From assembly GCA_024397875.1 (NCBI GenBank), contig CP073344.1:1107001-1171000 (forward strand): 64,000 nucleotides of DNA, given 5' to 3'. The stretch is from Amphritea atlantica (lineage in GTDB: Bacteria; Pseudomonadota; Gammaproteobacteria; Pseudomonadales; Balneatricaceae). A program made the position numbers and the translations under genes. Within the stretch, counting starts at the first letter, position 1; every line of letters starts with the position of its first letter. The notes beneath the pieces were generated by a model. That model was not told the DNA's origin, searched no databases, and saw nothing but the letters and a program-made list of their open reading frames with translations. Below, piece after piece: positions 16,852 through 24,945 of this stretch.

Positions 16852-17448
16852 ATGAGTGAGATCGCAGTAACCGAACGAACCCGGGTGAAGCGTGGTAGGA
16901 AAATAGCGAACTATGACCGGGAGACAATCAATCGCATTATCGATGAAGCCTGGGTATGTAATATCGGGGTCAGTGCGGCCGGGCAGGCAATGGTGCAACC
17001 GACCTCTCACTGGCGCATCGGTGATGAATTGTTTCTTCATGGTTCGGTGAAAAATGGTTTGTTTCAGCAGGTGATGAAAAGTGAGACGGCCTGTATCACG
17101 CTGTTTTTACTGGATGGTCTGGTGTTTGCCCGTTCAGCCTATCATCACTCGGTGAACTTCAGGTCTGTGGTGATATACGGTAACGGCAGACTGGTGGATG
17201 ATCCTGAAGAAAAACGCTCCGCACTGGATACGATGCTGGAAAAATACTCTCCTGGTCGTTCAGCTGAAGCACGCCCGCCAAATGAAACTGAGCTGAAGGT
17301 TACCGCGGTATTTGCTTTCCCGATTGAGGAGGTCTCCGCTAAGGTGCGTACCGGTGGCCCCAATGAGGAACCGGAAGATATGGCGCTGGATATCTGGGCG
17401 GGTGTCAAGCCGGTCACTTCTGTTGTTGGTGAGCTGATCCCCGATTAA
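16852..17448 (+). CDS. Pyridoxamine 5'-phosphate oxidase family flavoprotein
   Basis: 198 residues. The opening VKRGRKIANYDRETINRIIDEAWVCNIGV and the later SVKNGLFQQVMKSETACITLFLLDGLVFARSAYHHSVNFRSVVIYGNGRLVDDPEEK match the FMN-binding split-barrel family that includes NimA-like and PNPOx-like proteins. Function is not settled for this subgroup; FMN-dependent reduction or oxidation of a small molecule is likely. AAGGA lies 8 bases before ATG. Divergently paired with the MocR gene, which probably controls it. Confidence 0.85.
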   Translation: MSEIAVTERTRVKRGRKIANYDRETINRIIDEAWVCNIGVSAAGQAMVQPTSHWRIGDELFLHGSVKNGLFQQVMKSETACITLFLLDGLVFARSAYHHSVNFRSVVIYGNGRLVDDPEEKRSALDTMLEKYSPGRSAEARPPNETELKVTAVFAFPIEEVSAKVRTGGPNEEPEDMALDIWAGVKPVTSVVGELIPD

Positions 17449-17512
17449 TAAAACCTGCTCTGTGATCATTGAGCCTGGCCTATACTGCCTGTTATCAGGA
17501 TAGGGGGGCACA

Positions 17513-18358
17513 ATGGTTTTCTGCATGAAACGTATAACTTTGCTGGTGGCTTTGACGCTATATGCAGCGCTATTGTCAGGCTGTAACGGCTTTCCTGGCT
17601 CAGCGATGAGTTCAGGTGACCGGGTGAAGGATAATCCTGAGGTTGCTAAACAGCAGTTTGGTCAGGGGTTGGCTGTGACTCAGGGGCGGGGGGCGTCACA
17701 GGATTACCAGCAGGGAGTCCGGCTGTTTGAACAGTCCGCTTTGAATGGCTCCCCGGAGGGCGCCTATCTGGCTGGGATGTCATACCTGACCGGCAGAGGG
17801 GTCAGTATCAGCTTCTCAGATGCGGCATACTGGTTAGATATTGCCGCCAGTAAAGATCACCCGGGGGCGTTGTACCAGCTTGCTGTGCTTTATATGAATG
17901 GTAAAGGGGTCAAAAAACACCGCTTATGGGCGGGTTTTCTGCTCAGTCGTGCTGCTGATCTGGGTCATACACAAGCCATGTTTGATCTGGGAGTCGTTTA
18001 CGCCCGGGGATTGGGGCTTCCGCAAAGTCCTGCTGCTGCCTGGTATTGGTTTGCTCAGGCTGAAAAGAGTGGGGTGCCGTTATCGACAGAGCTGAAAAAC
18101 AGAATGTACTCTCTCAGTACTCCTGCGGCCCGAAAATATGCCCGCCGGATAATGTCCTACCGTTCAGGGCGGATTGATCGCTCGATAACGCTGTTTTTGC
18201 AGCTGCGGCTGAATCAGTTGGGTTATGCATCGGGTCCGGCTGATGGTATCTGGGGGGGTAAAACCGATCATGCCTACCGCCATTTTACGCGCCAGGCACT
18301 GTTGCTAAGCAACCTTGAAATCAGTTGGCAGAACCTGCAGCTGATCAGAGATTTTTAA
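17513..18358 (+). CDS. Lipoprotein with Sel1-like repeats
   Basis: 281 residues. Signal peptide and lipobox LLSGC (residues about 19-23), then several Sel1-type repeats: GSPEGAYLAGMSYLTGRGVSISFSDAAYWLDIAAS, DHPGALYQLAVLYMNGKGVKKHRLWAGFLLSRAAD and GHTQAMFDLGVVYARGLGLPQSPAAAWYWFAQA. The C-terminal part (LFLQLRLNQLGYASGPADGIWGGKTDHAYRHF) looks like a peptidoglycan-binding-type 1 helix bundle. Probably a periplasm-facing scaffold lipoprotein. A G-rich ribosome site lies 4-5 bases before ATG 17513; ATG 17525 is an alternative. Confidence 0.8.
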   Translation: MVFCMKRITLLVALTLYAALLSGCNGFPGSAMSSGDRVKDNPEVAKQQFGQGLAVTQGRGASQDYQQGVRLFEQSALNGSPEGAYLAGMSYLTGRGVSISFSDAAYWLDIAASKDHPGALYQLAVLYMNGKGVKKHRLWAGFLLSRAADLGHTQAMFDLGVVYARGLGLPQSPAAAWYWFAQAEKSGVPLSTELKNRMYSLSTPAARKYARRIMSYRSGRIDRSITLFLQLRLNQLGYASGPADGIWGGKTDHAYRHFTRQALLLSNLEISWQNLQLIRDF

Positions 18359-18360
18359 CC

Positions 18361-19002
18361 TCAGGCTTCTGTAGCGCTGTCCGCTGTCGCTGAGTCTTGA
18401 TTTTCGGCTTGCGGGCCTGAATCGGATTCAGGTTCTGCTTCTGCCGCTATGCCCAACAGGTCATTGACCGCTGAGACGACCGCTTCATTGATCTCTTTAT
18501 TAGCGGCCTGGCCAAGAAAGCCCATCGCTGCCTGCTCCAGTTCTGCCTGTTCCTCTTCAGTAGACGCTTCCCTGGCGGCATAAACTGCGGCTTCGTACTG
18601 AGCAATCAGACCGACAGCGGAGTTGGGAGAGGCATGGGCCCGGGCCGTTGCAGATGCATGGGCGGCATTGAGCCGACCGAGGCTGGCAGCCACAGACTTT
18701 TGATTGTTGCCAAGGCCTTTACCATTTCCCAGACCATGATTACCTGCGGTAGCCGATCTTCCCGGACTATTATCATCGTGGCCAAACCCGTGACCATTGC
18801 CGTGGCCCGCGCTGGCTGAATTGCCATGGCCGCCGCTATTACCACCCCCGTTGCCACCGCCATTACCGTCATTACCGCCTTTGGCCTGAGCCTGATTTCC
18901 CAGATCGAAACCTGTAATTTGCTGGGTGATAATGGGCGTTGCCGTCAGCGCTAGCAGCAGCGTTGTGGCGCTTAAGACAGAAAACAGTGTTTTTAGAAAC
19001 AT
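18361..19002 (-). CDS. Secreted glycine/asparagine/histidine-rich low-complexity protein
   Basis: 213 residues from ATG 19002; the start is not certain, as an in-frame ATG lies 30 bases earlier. An N-terminal hydrophobic segment (MFLKTLFSVLSATTLLLALTA) acts as signal or anchor. Residues about 40-100 are Gly-, Asn- and His-rich (GGGNGGGNSGGHGNSASAGHG). A helical Ala/Glu-rich second half follows and an acidic tail. No family recognised. The ORF ends 3 bases from the Sel1 lipoprotein stop, convergent. Confidence 0.65.
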   Translation of the reverse strand: MFLKTLFSVLSATTLLLALTATPIITQQITGFDLGNQAQAKGGNDGNGGGNGGGNSGGHGNSASAGHGNGHGFGHDDNSPGRSATAGNHGLGNGKGLGNNQKSVAASLGRLNAAHASATARAHASPNSAVGLIAQYEAAVYAAREASTEEEQAELEQAAMGFLGQAANKEINEAVVSAVNDLLGIAAEAEPESDSGPQAENQDSATADSATEA

Positions 19003-19065
19003 AGCGATTGCCCCGGTTATGATTACATTCATTTTAGTGGGTTACTGGCGAGCCACAAATGAATT

Positions 19066-19671
19066 TTATTCTACCCGATAGGCGCTTTTGTCAATTATCC
19101 GGCAGAAGTGGTTGAGTAAATAGGGGTCATGCTTGATTCCCGATTCCCTGTTTATCTGCTCGATAATTTCCGTATGTTTATAACCCTTATGGTAGGAGCG
19201 TTTAAACGCCATCGCATCGTAACTATCGACGATACTGATAACTCGTGCACCTACCGGGATATCTTCGCCTGCAATTTTGTCAGGGTAGCCATTGCCGTTG
19301 AAGTGCTCATGGTGATGACGGATCATGAGGGCCGTCTCCGCGGCACCTTCCAGTTCGGTCGACAGTACAATCTGTTGGCCGATTACCGGATGGCGATGCA
19401 TCACTGCCCAGTCATCTGTGTCGAGTTTTCCGGGTTTCATCAGAATCCGGTCGGGAATGCCGATTTTACCGATATCGTGAAATATAGAACTGATTCTGAG
19501 GGCGCTTATCTGGCCTTCACTCAGTCCGGCGGCTATGCCCAGTTCGGTTGCCAGTTTCTGCACCCGGTCAGAGTGATCGAGTGTCGACTGATCCCGGAAA
19601 CCGAGTGCGGTTGCTAACGCTTTTGTACGACCTTCCAGTGTCTGATAGGTCAGCTTTTCAGCCGGACTCAT
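19066..19671 (-). CDS. HD-GYP domain protein, probable cyclic-di-GMP phosphodiesterase
   Basis: 201 residues, a single domain without sensor or receiver. HD metal motif in SSIFHDIGKIGIPDRILMKPGKL, then MHRHPVIGQQIV, IRHHHEHFNGNGYPDKIAGEDIPVGARVISIVDSYDAM: the extended HD-GYP signature including the GYP triad. Family members hydrolyse cyclic-di-GMP in the cytosol. The N-terminal extension (ALATALGFRDQSTLDHSDRVQKLA) holds the first His. Two diguanylate cyclase-type genes occur elsewhere in the window. Confidence 0.88.
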   Translation of the reverse strand: MSPAEKLTYQTLEGRTKALATALGFRDQSTLDHSDRVQKLATELGIAAGLSEGQISALRISSIFHDIGKIGIPDRILMKPGKLDTDDWAVMHRHPVIGQQIVLSTELEGAAETALMIRHHHEHFNGNGYPDKIAGEDIPVGARVISIVDSYDAMAFKRSYHKGYKHTEIIEQINRESGIKHDPYLLNHFCRIIDKSAYRVE

Positions 19672-19823
19672 GGATACTTCCTCTGTACAGTGTTACCTGA
19701 TATTACATGAACGGTGCTGACTACTGAAAGACCGTTGTCGCTAAGTTGTATCATATTTGTTTATCGCTCTAAGAGCGCTAATCTTTAAGTTAAGCGTTAT
19801 TAATCACGGATATGCTATTGCTT

Positions 19824-20255
19824 ATGAAATACGTCACTGCTGGTTTGCTGTTACTGCTGGTAATGAGCGGTTGTTCCACTGCTGGGAAGTTTGGCAGCGA
19901 AAATTATATTGTTGATCTGGAGCAGCAACGCTACTGCATTGAGGGCCGGTCTGCTTGCCGTTATTTTTCGCTTATCGGCCCCTCGTACAGAGAGGGCTGG
20001 ATCGCGGATGCGTTCGGTATGCCTGAACAGTATTACAGCTGGACTGGCGGTGAGCTGGCGACCATAGTATTAAATCCCCCCGATGGCAGTTATCAGCCAG
20101 AGCTGATCGGCGGCAGACAATACCGCTTACCCCCCACTTTCGCAACTCATATGGTGTGGGATGTGCTGGCAATGGAGTACTTCTCGCTTTATCGGGATGA
20201 TGAGGGCTTTCAGGAGCATTGGCCGCAGCCGCGCCGGTTCTCTGTGCCTCCGTGA
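19824..20255 (+). CDS. Hypothetical lipoprotein
   Basis: 143 residues from ATG 19824, not recognised. The N-terminus MKYVTAGLLLLLVMSGCSTAG is a lipoprotein signal with lipobox MSGC; the mature part is small and rich in aromatic residues (YRLPPTFATHMVWDVLAMEYFSLY). Probably anchored in the outer membrane. An in-frame ATG 12 bases earlier is possible; no clear ribosome site decides between them. The gene is convergent with the LysE-type gene, 7 bases apart. Confidence 0.65.
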   Translation: MKYVTAGLLLLLVMSGCSTAGKFGSENYIVDLEQQRYCIEGRSACRYFSLIGPSYREGWIADAFGMPEQYYSWTGGELATIVLNPPDGSYQPELIGGRQYRLPPTFATHMVWDVLAMEYFSLYRDDEGFQEHWPQPRRFSVPP

Positions 20256-20262
20256 GCGGCTG

Positions 20263-20883
20263 TCAGCCCAGCGCCAGCCAGACACCTACTCCAGCCATCA
20301 GTGATCCGGCAATCCGGTTCATCAGTTTCACGTTACCCCGGTCCAGTAACAGGTGGCGTAGTGCTTTTCCGCCACTGGCGTAAATCAGCAGGCAGCTGAA
20401 CTCTAACAGCAGAATCATCGCGATGAGCATCGACAGTTGTGGTGCCAGCGGCTGGCTTTGATCCAGAAAGGGGGGCAGCAGGGTGATAAAGAAAGCCCAG
20501 CCTTTAGGATTAGCAATAGCGGTGATGAAACCGTTCAGGGCGAGCTGCAAATTGCCCTGTTGTCTTACCTCGGTACCGGGTTCGGGCATCACCAGCTTGC
20601 CCTTCGACTGCCACATCTGAATCCCCAGCCAGACCAGGTAAGCCCCGCCGCCGAGTTTCAGAAAAATAAAGGCCTGTGGCAGCTGCAGCATGAGCGCGGC
20701 GACGCCTGCTGCCGCGGCGGTGGCGACCAGGCCCACACCGAGCAGTTCGCCCCACATCATATGCAGACTGCGGCGTACGCCAATGGACATGCCCAGGCTC
20801 AGTGACAGTGTCATACACATTCCGGGTGTAATCGAGACAAAGAAAAACGTGGGTATAAAAATAGAGAGTATTGCGGCGGACAT
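20263..20883 (-). CDS. LysE-family amino acid exporter
   Basis: 206 residues from ATG 20883 with six hydrophobic segments. The N-terminus ILSIFIPTFFFVSITPGMCMTLSLSLGMSIGVRRSLHMMWGELLGVG shows the LysE/RhtB signature (TPGP-like TPGM, then G-x-R-x8-G-x3-G), as does ALNGFITAIANPKGWAFFITLLPPFL. RhtB-type proteins export amino acids or homoserine lactones across the inner membrane. Upstream reading frame extends further but without family similarity. The TorF-type porin gene lies upstream on the same strand, separated by a terminator. Confidence 0.87.
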   Translation of the reverse strand: MSAAILSIFIPTFFFVSITPGMCMTLSLSLGMSIGVRRSLHMMWGELLGVGLVATAAAAGVAALMLQLPQAFIFLKLGGGAYLVWLGIQMWQSKGKLVMPEPGTEVRQQGNLQLALNGFITAIANPKGWAFFITLLPPFLDQSQPLAPQLSMLIAMILLLEFSCLLIYASGGKALRHLLLDRGNVKLMNRIAGSLMAGVGVWLALG

Positions 20884-20937
20884 CCGTGCCTCAGAATCAG
20901 TGAAATAAAACGGCAGTTTACTCTTTTGGCGGACTAT

Positions 20938-20972
20938 AAAAAAGGCCACCCGGATAAATCGGAGTGGCCTTT
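20938..20972 (-). terminator. Terminator of the TorF-type porin gene
   Basis: Read on the minus strand, AAAGGCCAC and GTGGCCTTT form a 9-bp stem around a 14-base loop, followed by a T-run (the A-run at 20938-20943). It lies 55 bases past the porin stop. Confidence 0.85.
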
Positions 20973-21027
20973 ATCAGGCTAAAGAAGGGGGATCTCTGTA
21001 CGCGCCTGATATTAGTGCTTAACCCGT

Positions 21028-21720
21028 TTAGAACGTGCGGGAAACGGTTAGCAGCAGTGTATTATCATTACGGAACGCACCGGAATCGGTTTCGTCTACA
21101 CTGTCGATACTGTTAAACAGGTACACGGCCGACAGATCCAGGCCGATAGCAGAGCCTGAGATGCCGACAGAGTAGTCCTGATAGTCGTTTATATCGGTGG
21201 TGCCATCCCAATAGTCACCTGTGCTGTAACCTGCATGAAGATCCAGACTCACCTCTTCGGTGATGCCGTGGCTGTAATCAATGCTATAGTACTGTGCTGA
21301 TTCTCCGCTGTTAAAGAAATCATCGGAATAGGCCATGGTGAAGCCAAAGTCACCGTAATACAGCGCCAGAGCCAGTTCACCGTACTCGGCGTCTGTGTTA
21401 TAGCCAGGGTAGGTATAGAAACCGTAGGAAACGTCATAGCTCAGATTGTCATTGATATCATTGGCAAAGCCAACGTAGTAATCAATTTCCAACTTTGCAT
21501 CGTCGTCGCCAAAATCAACATTGCTGCCCCAAACGCCAGCATACACGCCATTTTCAAAAGCAACATCCAGGCTGCCCTGAACAGCAGGATCACCTGCTGA
21601 TTGTGAGATGCCACGGAAACGGTAGTCGTTGGTGAATGAAACGGTGCCAGTTACGTCAGCAGCCTGAACCGTTGATGCCAGAGCCATTGCAGCGACCAGG
21701 CCTGTAAAAATCTTCTTCAT
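21028..21720 (-). CDS. TorF-family putative outer-membrane porin
   Basis: 230 residues: signal peptide MKKIFTGLVAAMALASTVQA, then ADVTGTVSFTNDYRFRGISQSAGDPAVQGSLDVAF, the diagnostic opening of the TorF/Gcw_chp beta-barrel family, with repeated aromatic-ended strands and acidic loops (FGDDDAKLEIDYYVGF). Ends in Phe. Function unproven; a small outer-membrane channel is likely. AGGAAAAAATCG precedes the ATG. Confidence 0.87.
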   Translation of the reverse strand: MKKIFTGLVAAMALASTVQAADVTGTVSFTNDYRFRGISQSAGDPAVQGSLDVAFENGVYAGVWGSNVDFGDDDAKLEIDYYVGFANDINDNLSYDVSYGFYTYPGYNTDAEYGELALALYYGDFGFTMAYSDDFFNSGESAQYYSIDYSHGITEEVSLDLHAGYSTGDYWDGTTDINDYQDYSVGISGSAIGLDLSAVYLFNSIDSVDETDSGAFRNDNTLLLTVSRTF

Positions 21721-22013
21721 CGATTTTTTCCTGTAATAATTTTTATGGATCTTGATTATCGGTAAAGCATGCTGTCAGAAGATATACCCATCGCTAGGTA
21801 TTCCTTTGTGAGTATCTTATTGATTAGTGGGGCATTAACCCTGCCTTTATCGACCACTTTGTTTTTCGGTTACTGCGCCAACTACCCCCTCATATATATA
21901 GAGGAAATAAAACCAGTGGGAATATACTGTTAGCAAATATGAATGGGAGCGCTGGCGGAGCCTGCTGTCCCGATTCTGCGTGTGATGAACCGATATTCTG
22001 GAGAAGAGAACCG

Positions 22014-23498
22014 ATGAAAAGCTATTCTGAATGGCAAGCCCTGAGTGAGACCCTGACCTTTCATCATCAGGCCTATATAAATGGTGGGTTTCAGTCAGCG
22101 GTGAGCGGCGATACTTTTCCCAGTATCAACCCGGCTACCGAACAGCTGCTTGTCGATGTATCCAGTTGTGATGAGGCCGATGTGAATATCGCCGTTGCTA
22201 ATGGCCGTGAAGTCTTCCGTTCTGGCGTGTGGTCTGAGATGCACCCCCGGGAGCGTAAGAAAGTTATGATCAGATGGGCCGATCTTGTTGAACAGCACAA
22301 AGATGAGTTTGCCTTGCTGGATACGCTGGATATGGGTAAGTCTATCTCCGAAATGGTCAATATTGATGTCCCGGATGCGATTGACTGTATCCGCTGGACC
22401 GCTGAGAGTATTGATAAAGTCTATGGTGAGATTGCGCCTACCGGACACGATACTCTGGCGATGATTCATCATCAGCCAGTCGGAGTGGTCGGTGCGATTA
22501 CGCCCTGGAACTATCCGCTGCTGATGGTCAGCTGGAAGATTGCTCCGGCCCTGGCGGCCGGCAACTCGGTGGTGCTTAAACCCTCTGAGAAGTCTCCGTT
22601 AAGTGCGCTGCGTCTGGCCGAGCTGGCGGTTGAAGCGGGGATGCCAGCAGGCGTGTTGAATGTGCTGCCAGGATTTGGTCACACCGCAGGCAAAGCGCTG
22701 GCGCTGCATATGGACGTCAACGTTCTGGCCTTTACCGGCTCGACCCGTGTTGCCGGAATGCTGATGGGCTATGCCGGTGAGTCGAATATGAAACGGGTCT
22801 GGCTTGAAGCCGGGGGTAAGTCGCCGAATCTGGTATTTGCCGATGCGGATATTAAGGCAGCAGCAGCGGCATCTGCGGCGGCGATCTTTTGCAATCAGGG
22901 GGAAGTGTGTATCGCCTGTTCCCGTCTCTATGTTGATAAGAGTATTAAGGAAGAGTTTGTTGCGGCGCTGGTTGAGGCCGCTGCCCGGTTCCAGCCCGGC
23001 GACCCGTTAGATCCTGCAACCACGATGGGGCCTATGGTGGATGCAACTCAACTGGCAACGGTTGAACGTTATATCCGTTCAGCTCAGGAGGAGGGTGGCA
23101 GTGTCATTATGGGCGGCGTCCCGGAATACAATGAAGGGAAAGGATTTTACGCCAAGCCTACTATCGTCGACGGCGCGAACAACAGTATGACTTTCGTTAA
23201 AGAGGAGATCTTCGGGCCGGTACTGGCAGTATGCGAATTTGAAACGGAAGAGGAGGCGATCGCGCTGGCCAATGACTCGGCTTATGGGCTGGGTGCGGCG
23301 GTCTGGACTCAGAATCTGTCCCGGGCTCACCGTGTCAGCCGTAAGGTCGAAAGCGGTATGGTATGGGTAAACACCTGGGGTGAAGGCGATACCACCGTGC
23401 CGTTTGGTGGGGTAAAAGCATCCGGCAATGGGCGGGATAAATCTCTGCACGCGCTGGAGAAGTACACCGATATTAAGAATGTGCTGATTCGGTTGTAA
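22014..23498 (+). CDS. puuC: Aldehyde dehydrogenase, PuuC-like (gamma-glutamyl-aminobutyraldehyde dehydrogenase)
   Basis: 494 residues from ATG 22014 (GGAGAAG 8 bases upstream; an upstream extension of the frame is not conserved-looking). NAD(P)-dependent aldehyde dehydrogenase with WNYPLLMVSWKIAPALAAGNSVVLKPSE, FTGSTRVAG, the glutamate motif LEAGGKSPN and the catalytic cysteine in FCNQGEVCIACSR. Length and the YINGGFQSAVSG start suit PuuC, which oxidises gamma-glutamyl-aminobutyraldehyde or aminobutyraldehyde in putrescine breakdown. That fits the polyamine genes which follow. Ends at a terminator. Confidence 0.85.
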   Translation: MKSYSEWQALSETLTFHHQAYINGGFQSAVSGDTFPSINPATEQLLVDVSSCDEADVNIAVANGREVFRSGVWSEMHPRERKKVMIRWADLVEQHKDEFALLDTLDMGKSISEMVNIDVPDAIDCIRWTAESIDKVYGEIAPTGHDTLAMIHHQPVGVVGAITPWNYPLLMVSWKIAPALAAGNSVVLKPSEKSPLSALRLAELAVEAGMPAGVLNVLPGFGHTAGKALALHMDVNVLAFTGSTRVAGMLMGYAGESNMKRVWLEAGGKSPNLVFADADIKAAAAASAAAIFCNQGEVCIACSRLYVDKSIKEEFVAALVEAAARFQPGDPLDPATTMGPMVDATQLATVERYIRSAQEEGGSVIMGGVPEYNEGKGFYAKPTIVDGANNSMTFVKEEIFGPVLAVCEFETEEEAIALANDSAYGLGAAVWTQNLSRAHRVSRKVESGMVWVNTWGEGDTTVPFGGVKASGNGRDKSLHALEKYTDIKNVLIRL

Positions 23499-23526
23499 AA
23501 AGCAGAAGCGACACTTCGGCTAGAAC

Positions 23527-23551
23527 AAAACCGCCTTCGGGCGGTTTTTTT
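23527..23551 (+). terminator. Terminator of the aldehyde dehydrogenase gene
   Basis: AACCGCC-TTCG-GGCGGTT, a 7-bp stem with UUCG loop, followed by a T-run to 23551. Confidence 0.9.
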
Positions 23552-23636
23552 AAGGCCGTAGTTTGATTGTCACAAGTCATTTGATCGCCGCAGAAAGCGT
23601 GACTTGTTGGTTGCTCAATAAAAACTTTCTTAATAT

Positions 23637-23726
23637 TTGTAGGAGCGGCTTCCAGCCGCGAGCAGTGTCTGGTTATTTGCATTCGCGGCTGCTACCCAGA
23701 GAGTATGCTAAAGCCGCTCCTACAAT
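23637..23726. repeat. REP pair of GTAGGAGC type
   Basis: GTAGGAGCGGC-ttcca-GCCGCGA (from 23639) and, in opposite orientation, CGCGGCTG...AAGCCGCTCCTAC up to about 23725. Head-to-head arrangement of two REP hairpins. Single copies with other stems occur at 51701 and 58084. Confidence 0.8.
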
Positions 23727-23765
23727 AAAAGTTGTTGTATGGGGTTAGTAATGACCAATAATTCT

Positions 23766-23842
23766 GAGCAACGAGCAACGAGCAACGAGCAACGAGCAAC
23801 GAGCAACGAGCAACGAGCAACGAGCAACGAGCAACGAGCAAC
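23766..23842 (+). repeat. Eleven tandem copies of GAGCAAC
   Basis: 77 bases made of 11 perfect copies of the 7-mer GAGCAAC, then the CTAGCAA hairpin family starts. Diverged GAGCAAC/GAGCGAC units also begin the related repeat at 61553. No spacers, so not a CRISPR array. Confidence 0.95.
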
Positions 23843-23912
23843 GGCTTTTCTAGCAAGGAAAGCGAAGCTTTCCGTCTAGCCACTAGCAGGCGCAGAGCGC
23901 CGTTCTAGCAAC
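23843..23912. repeat. CTAGCAA/GTCTAGC hairpin repeat, copy A (two hairpins)
   Basis: CTAGCAA-GGAAA-GCGAAGC-TTTCC-GTCTAGC followed by CTAGCA-GGCGC-AGA-GCGCC-GTTCTAGC. The flanks recur at 57893, 59193, 61595 and 62947 with different but still paired stems. It abuts the 3' end of the LuxR gene. Confidence 0.75.
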
Positions 23913-23914
23913 TT

Positions 23915-24736
23915 TTATGCATTAGCCGCAGGGTCGAGTTCTTTCAGGTGGGCCAGAAACAATGTGAATATATCAGATTGGGTGGAGGTGTTGAGCCGGG
24001 TATGGATATTCTTACGGTGTACCTTTACCGTTCCCAGACTGATATCCAGCATGTTTGCGATCGCCTTTGATGAGTGCCCCTGCAGGATCAGGCCCGCAAT
24101 CTGCTGTTCCCTGGGGGTGAGTACGCCGCTGCCGAAGGTGCTGATCGCCTGATTCATAGCCCCTTCTGATTTTTCGTATTGTACGAATTCCTGAGATTGC
24201 GACCACCAGAACTGACGAATAATCGATTTGATCACCGGGTAGATAGCATTCAGGCGGCTTAGTTCAGCCCGGGTAATGGTGCCCCGGCTGGTTCTGCGTC
24301 CCAGTGAGATGGCGCAGCTGACTTTAGGATCGAGTTCGATGACCAGGTTGATCTCATCAATCAGATCAAACTCTTTGTAGCAGCTTTGGTAGTACTTGGT
24401 GGTTTCAAAACTGTCAGGAGCGATATCAATCAGCCGACTGACGCCCTCTCCAAGGGTGCCACTGCGAATCGCATTAAACAACGGGTCCAGAATATAGGCC
24501 CGGTTGATATAGTTATGCAGTGTCAGACTCTGTTCTGCAGGATCAGTGGGGTGAAGAATGAGTGGTTTCAGCGATTTTCTGAAAGTGACGACCAGCATGG
24601 TGTCAAAATGGCACTGACTGGCGAGAAATTTTTCCAGCATACCGCCAAAGCTGGGCAGGCGAATGGTGTCTATAAGTGCAGCAAGATCCTTTTGCCAGTT
24701 TTCAGACGCGTTGTGCTGTGCACTCATGCTTTGCAT
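23915..24736 (-). CDS. LuxR-family transcriptional regulator
   Basis: 273 residues from ATG 24736, chosen because CAGGAG lies 7 bases upstream. The N-terminal about 200 residues are a sensor region of no named family (YILDPLFNAIRSGTLGEGVSRLIDIAPDSFETTKYYQSCY) shared with the partial gene at 1-383. The C-terminal LuxR helix-turn-helix is clear: LTPREQQIAGLILQGHSSKAIANMLDISLGTVKVHRKNIHTRLN. Lying between puuC and spuC, it likely responds to a polyamine or breakdown product (inference). Confidence 0.87.
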   Translation of the reverse strand: MQSMSAQHNASENWQKDLAALIDTIRLPSFGGMLEKFLASQCHFDTMLVVTFRKSLKPLILHPTDPAEQSLTLHNYINRAYILDPLFNAIRSGTLGEGVSRLIDIAPDSFETTKYYQSCYKEFDLIDEINLVIELDPKVSCAISLGRRTSRGTITRAELSRLNAIYPVIKSIIRQFWWSQSQEFVQYEKSEGAMNQAISTFGSGVLTPREQQIAGLILQGHSSKAIANMLDISLGTVKVHRKNIHTRLNTSTQSDIFTLFLAHLKELDPAANA

Positions 24737-24861
24737 AGCCGGGCTCCTGCTCTGGTCATTTAAACGGAGAAAAAAATCCGGCTGCAATTATCTGTAACGG
24801 TTGGTCAAAGATAAACAGCAGAATCAATACCGGTAATATCGATCCGATGCAGCCGAATAAT

Positions 24862-24892
24862 GGAGGTCAGGGTATTTCTACTTCTGACCTCC
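24862..24892 (-). terminator. Possible terminator after spuC
   Basis: GGAGGTCAG and CTGACCTCC form a 9-bp stem 54 bases past the spuC stop; the minus-strand exit (CCATTATTCGG) has only a weak T-run. Confidence 0.45.
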
Positions 24893-24945
24893 GCCTGTAT
24901 AACGATAGTGAAGGAATTACACAGGTGAAAGGGTAAATGTCCCGA

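Noticed and set aside
23766..23842. GAGCAAC, 15-bp and 13/14-bp arrays as CRISPR
   Set aside because: Units are directly adjacent with no unique spacers and no cas genes nearby.
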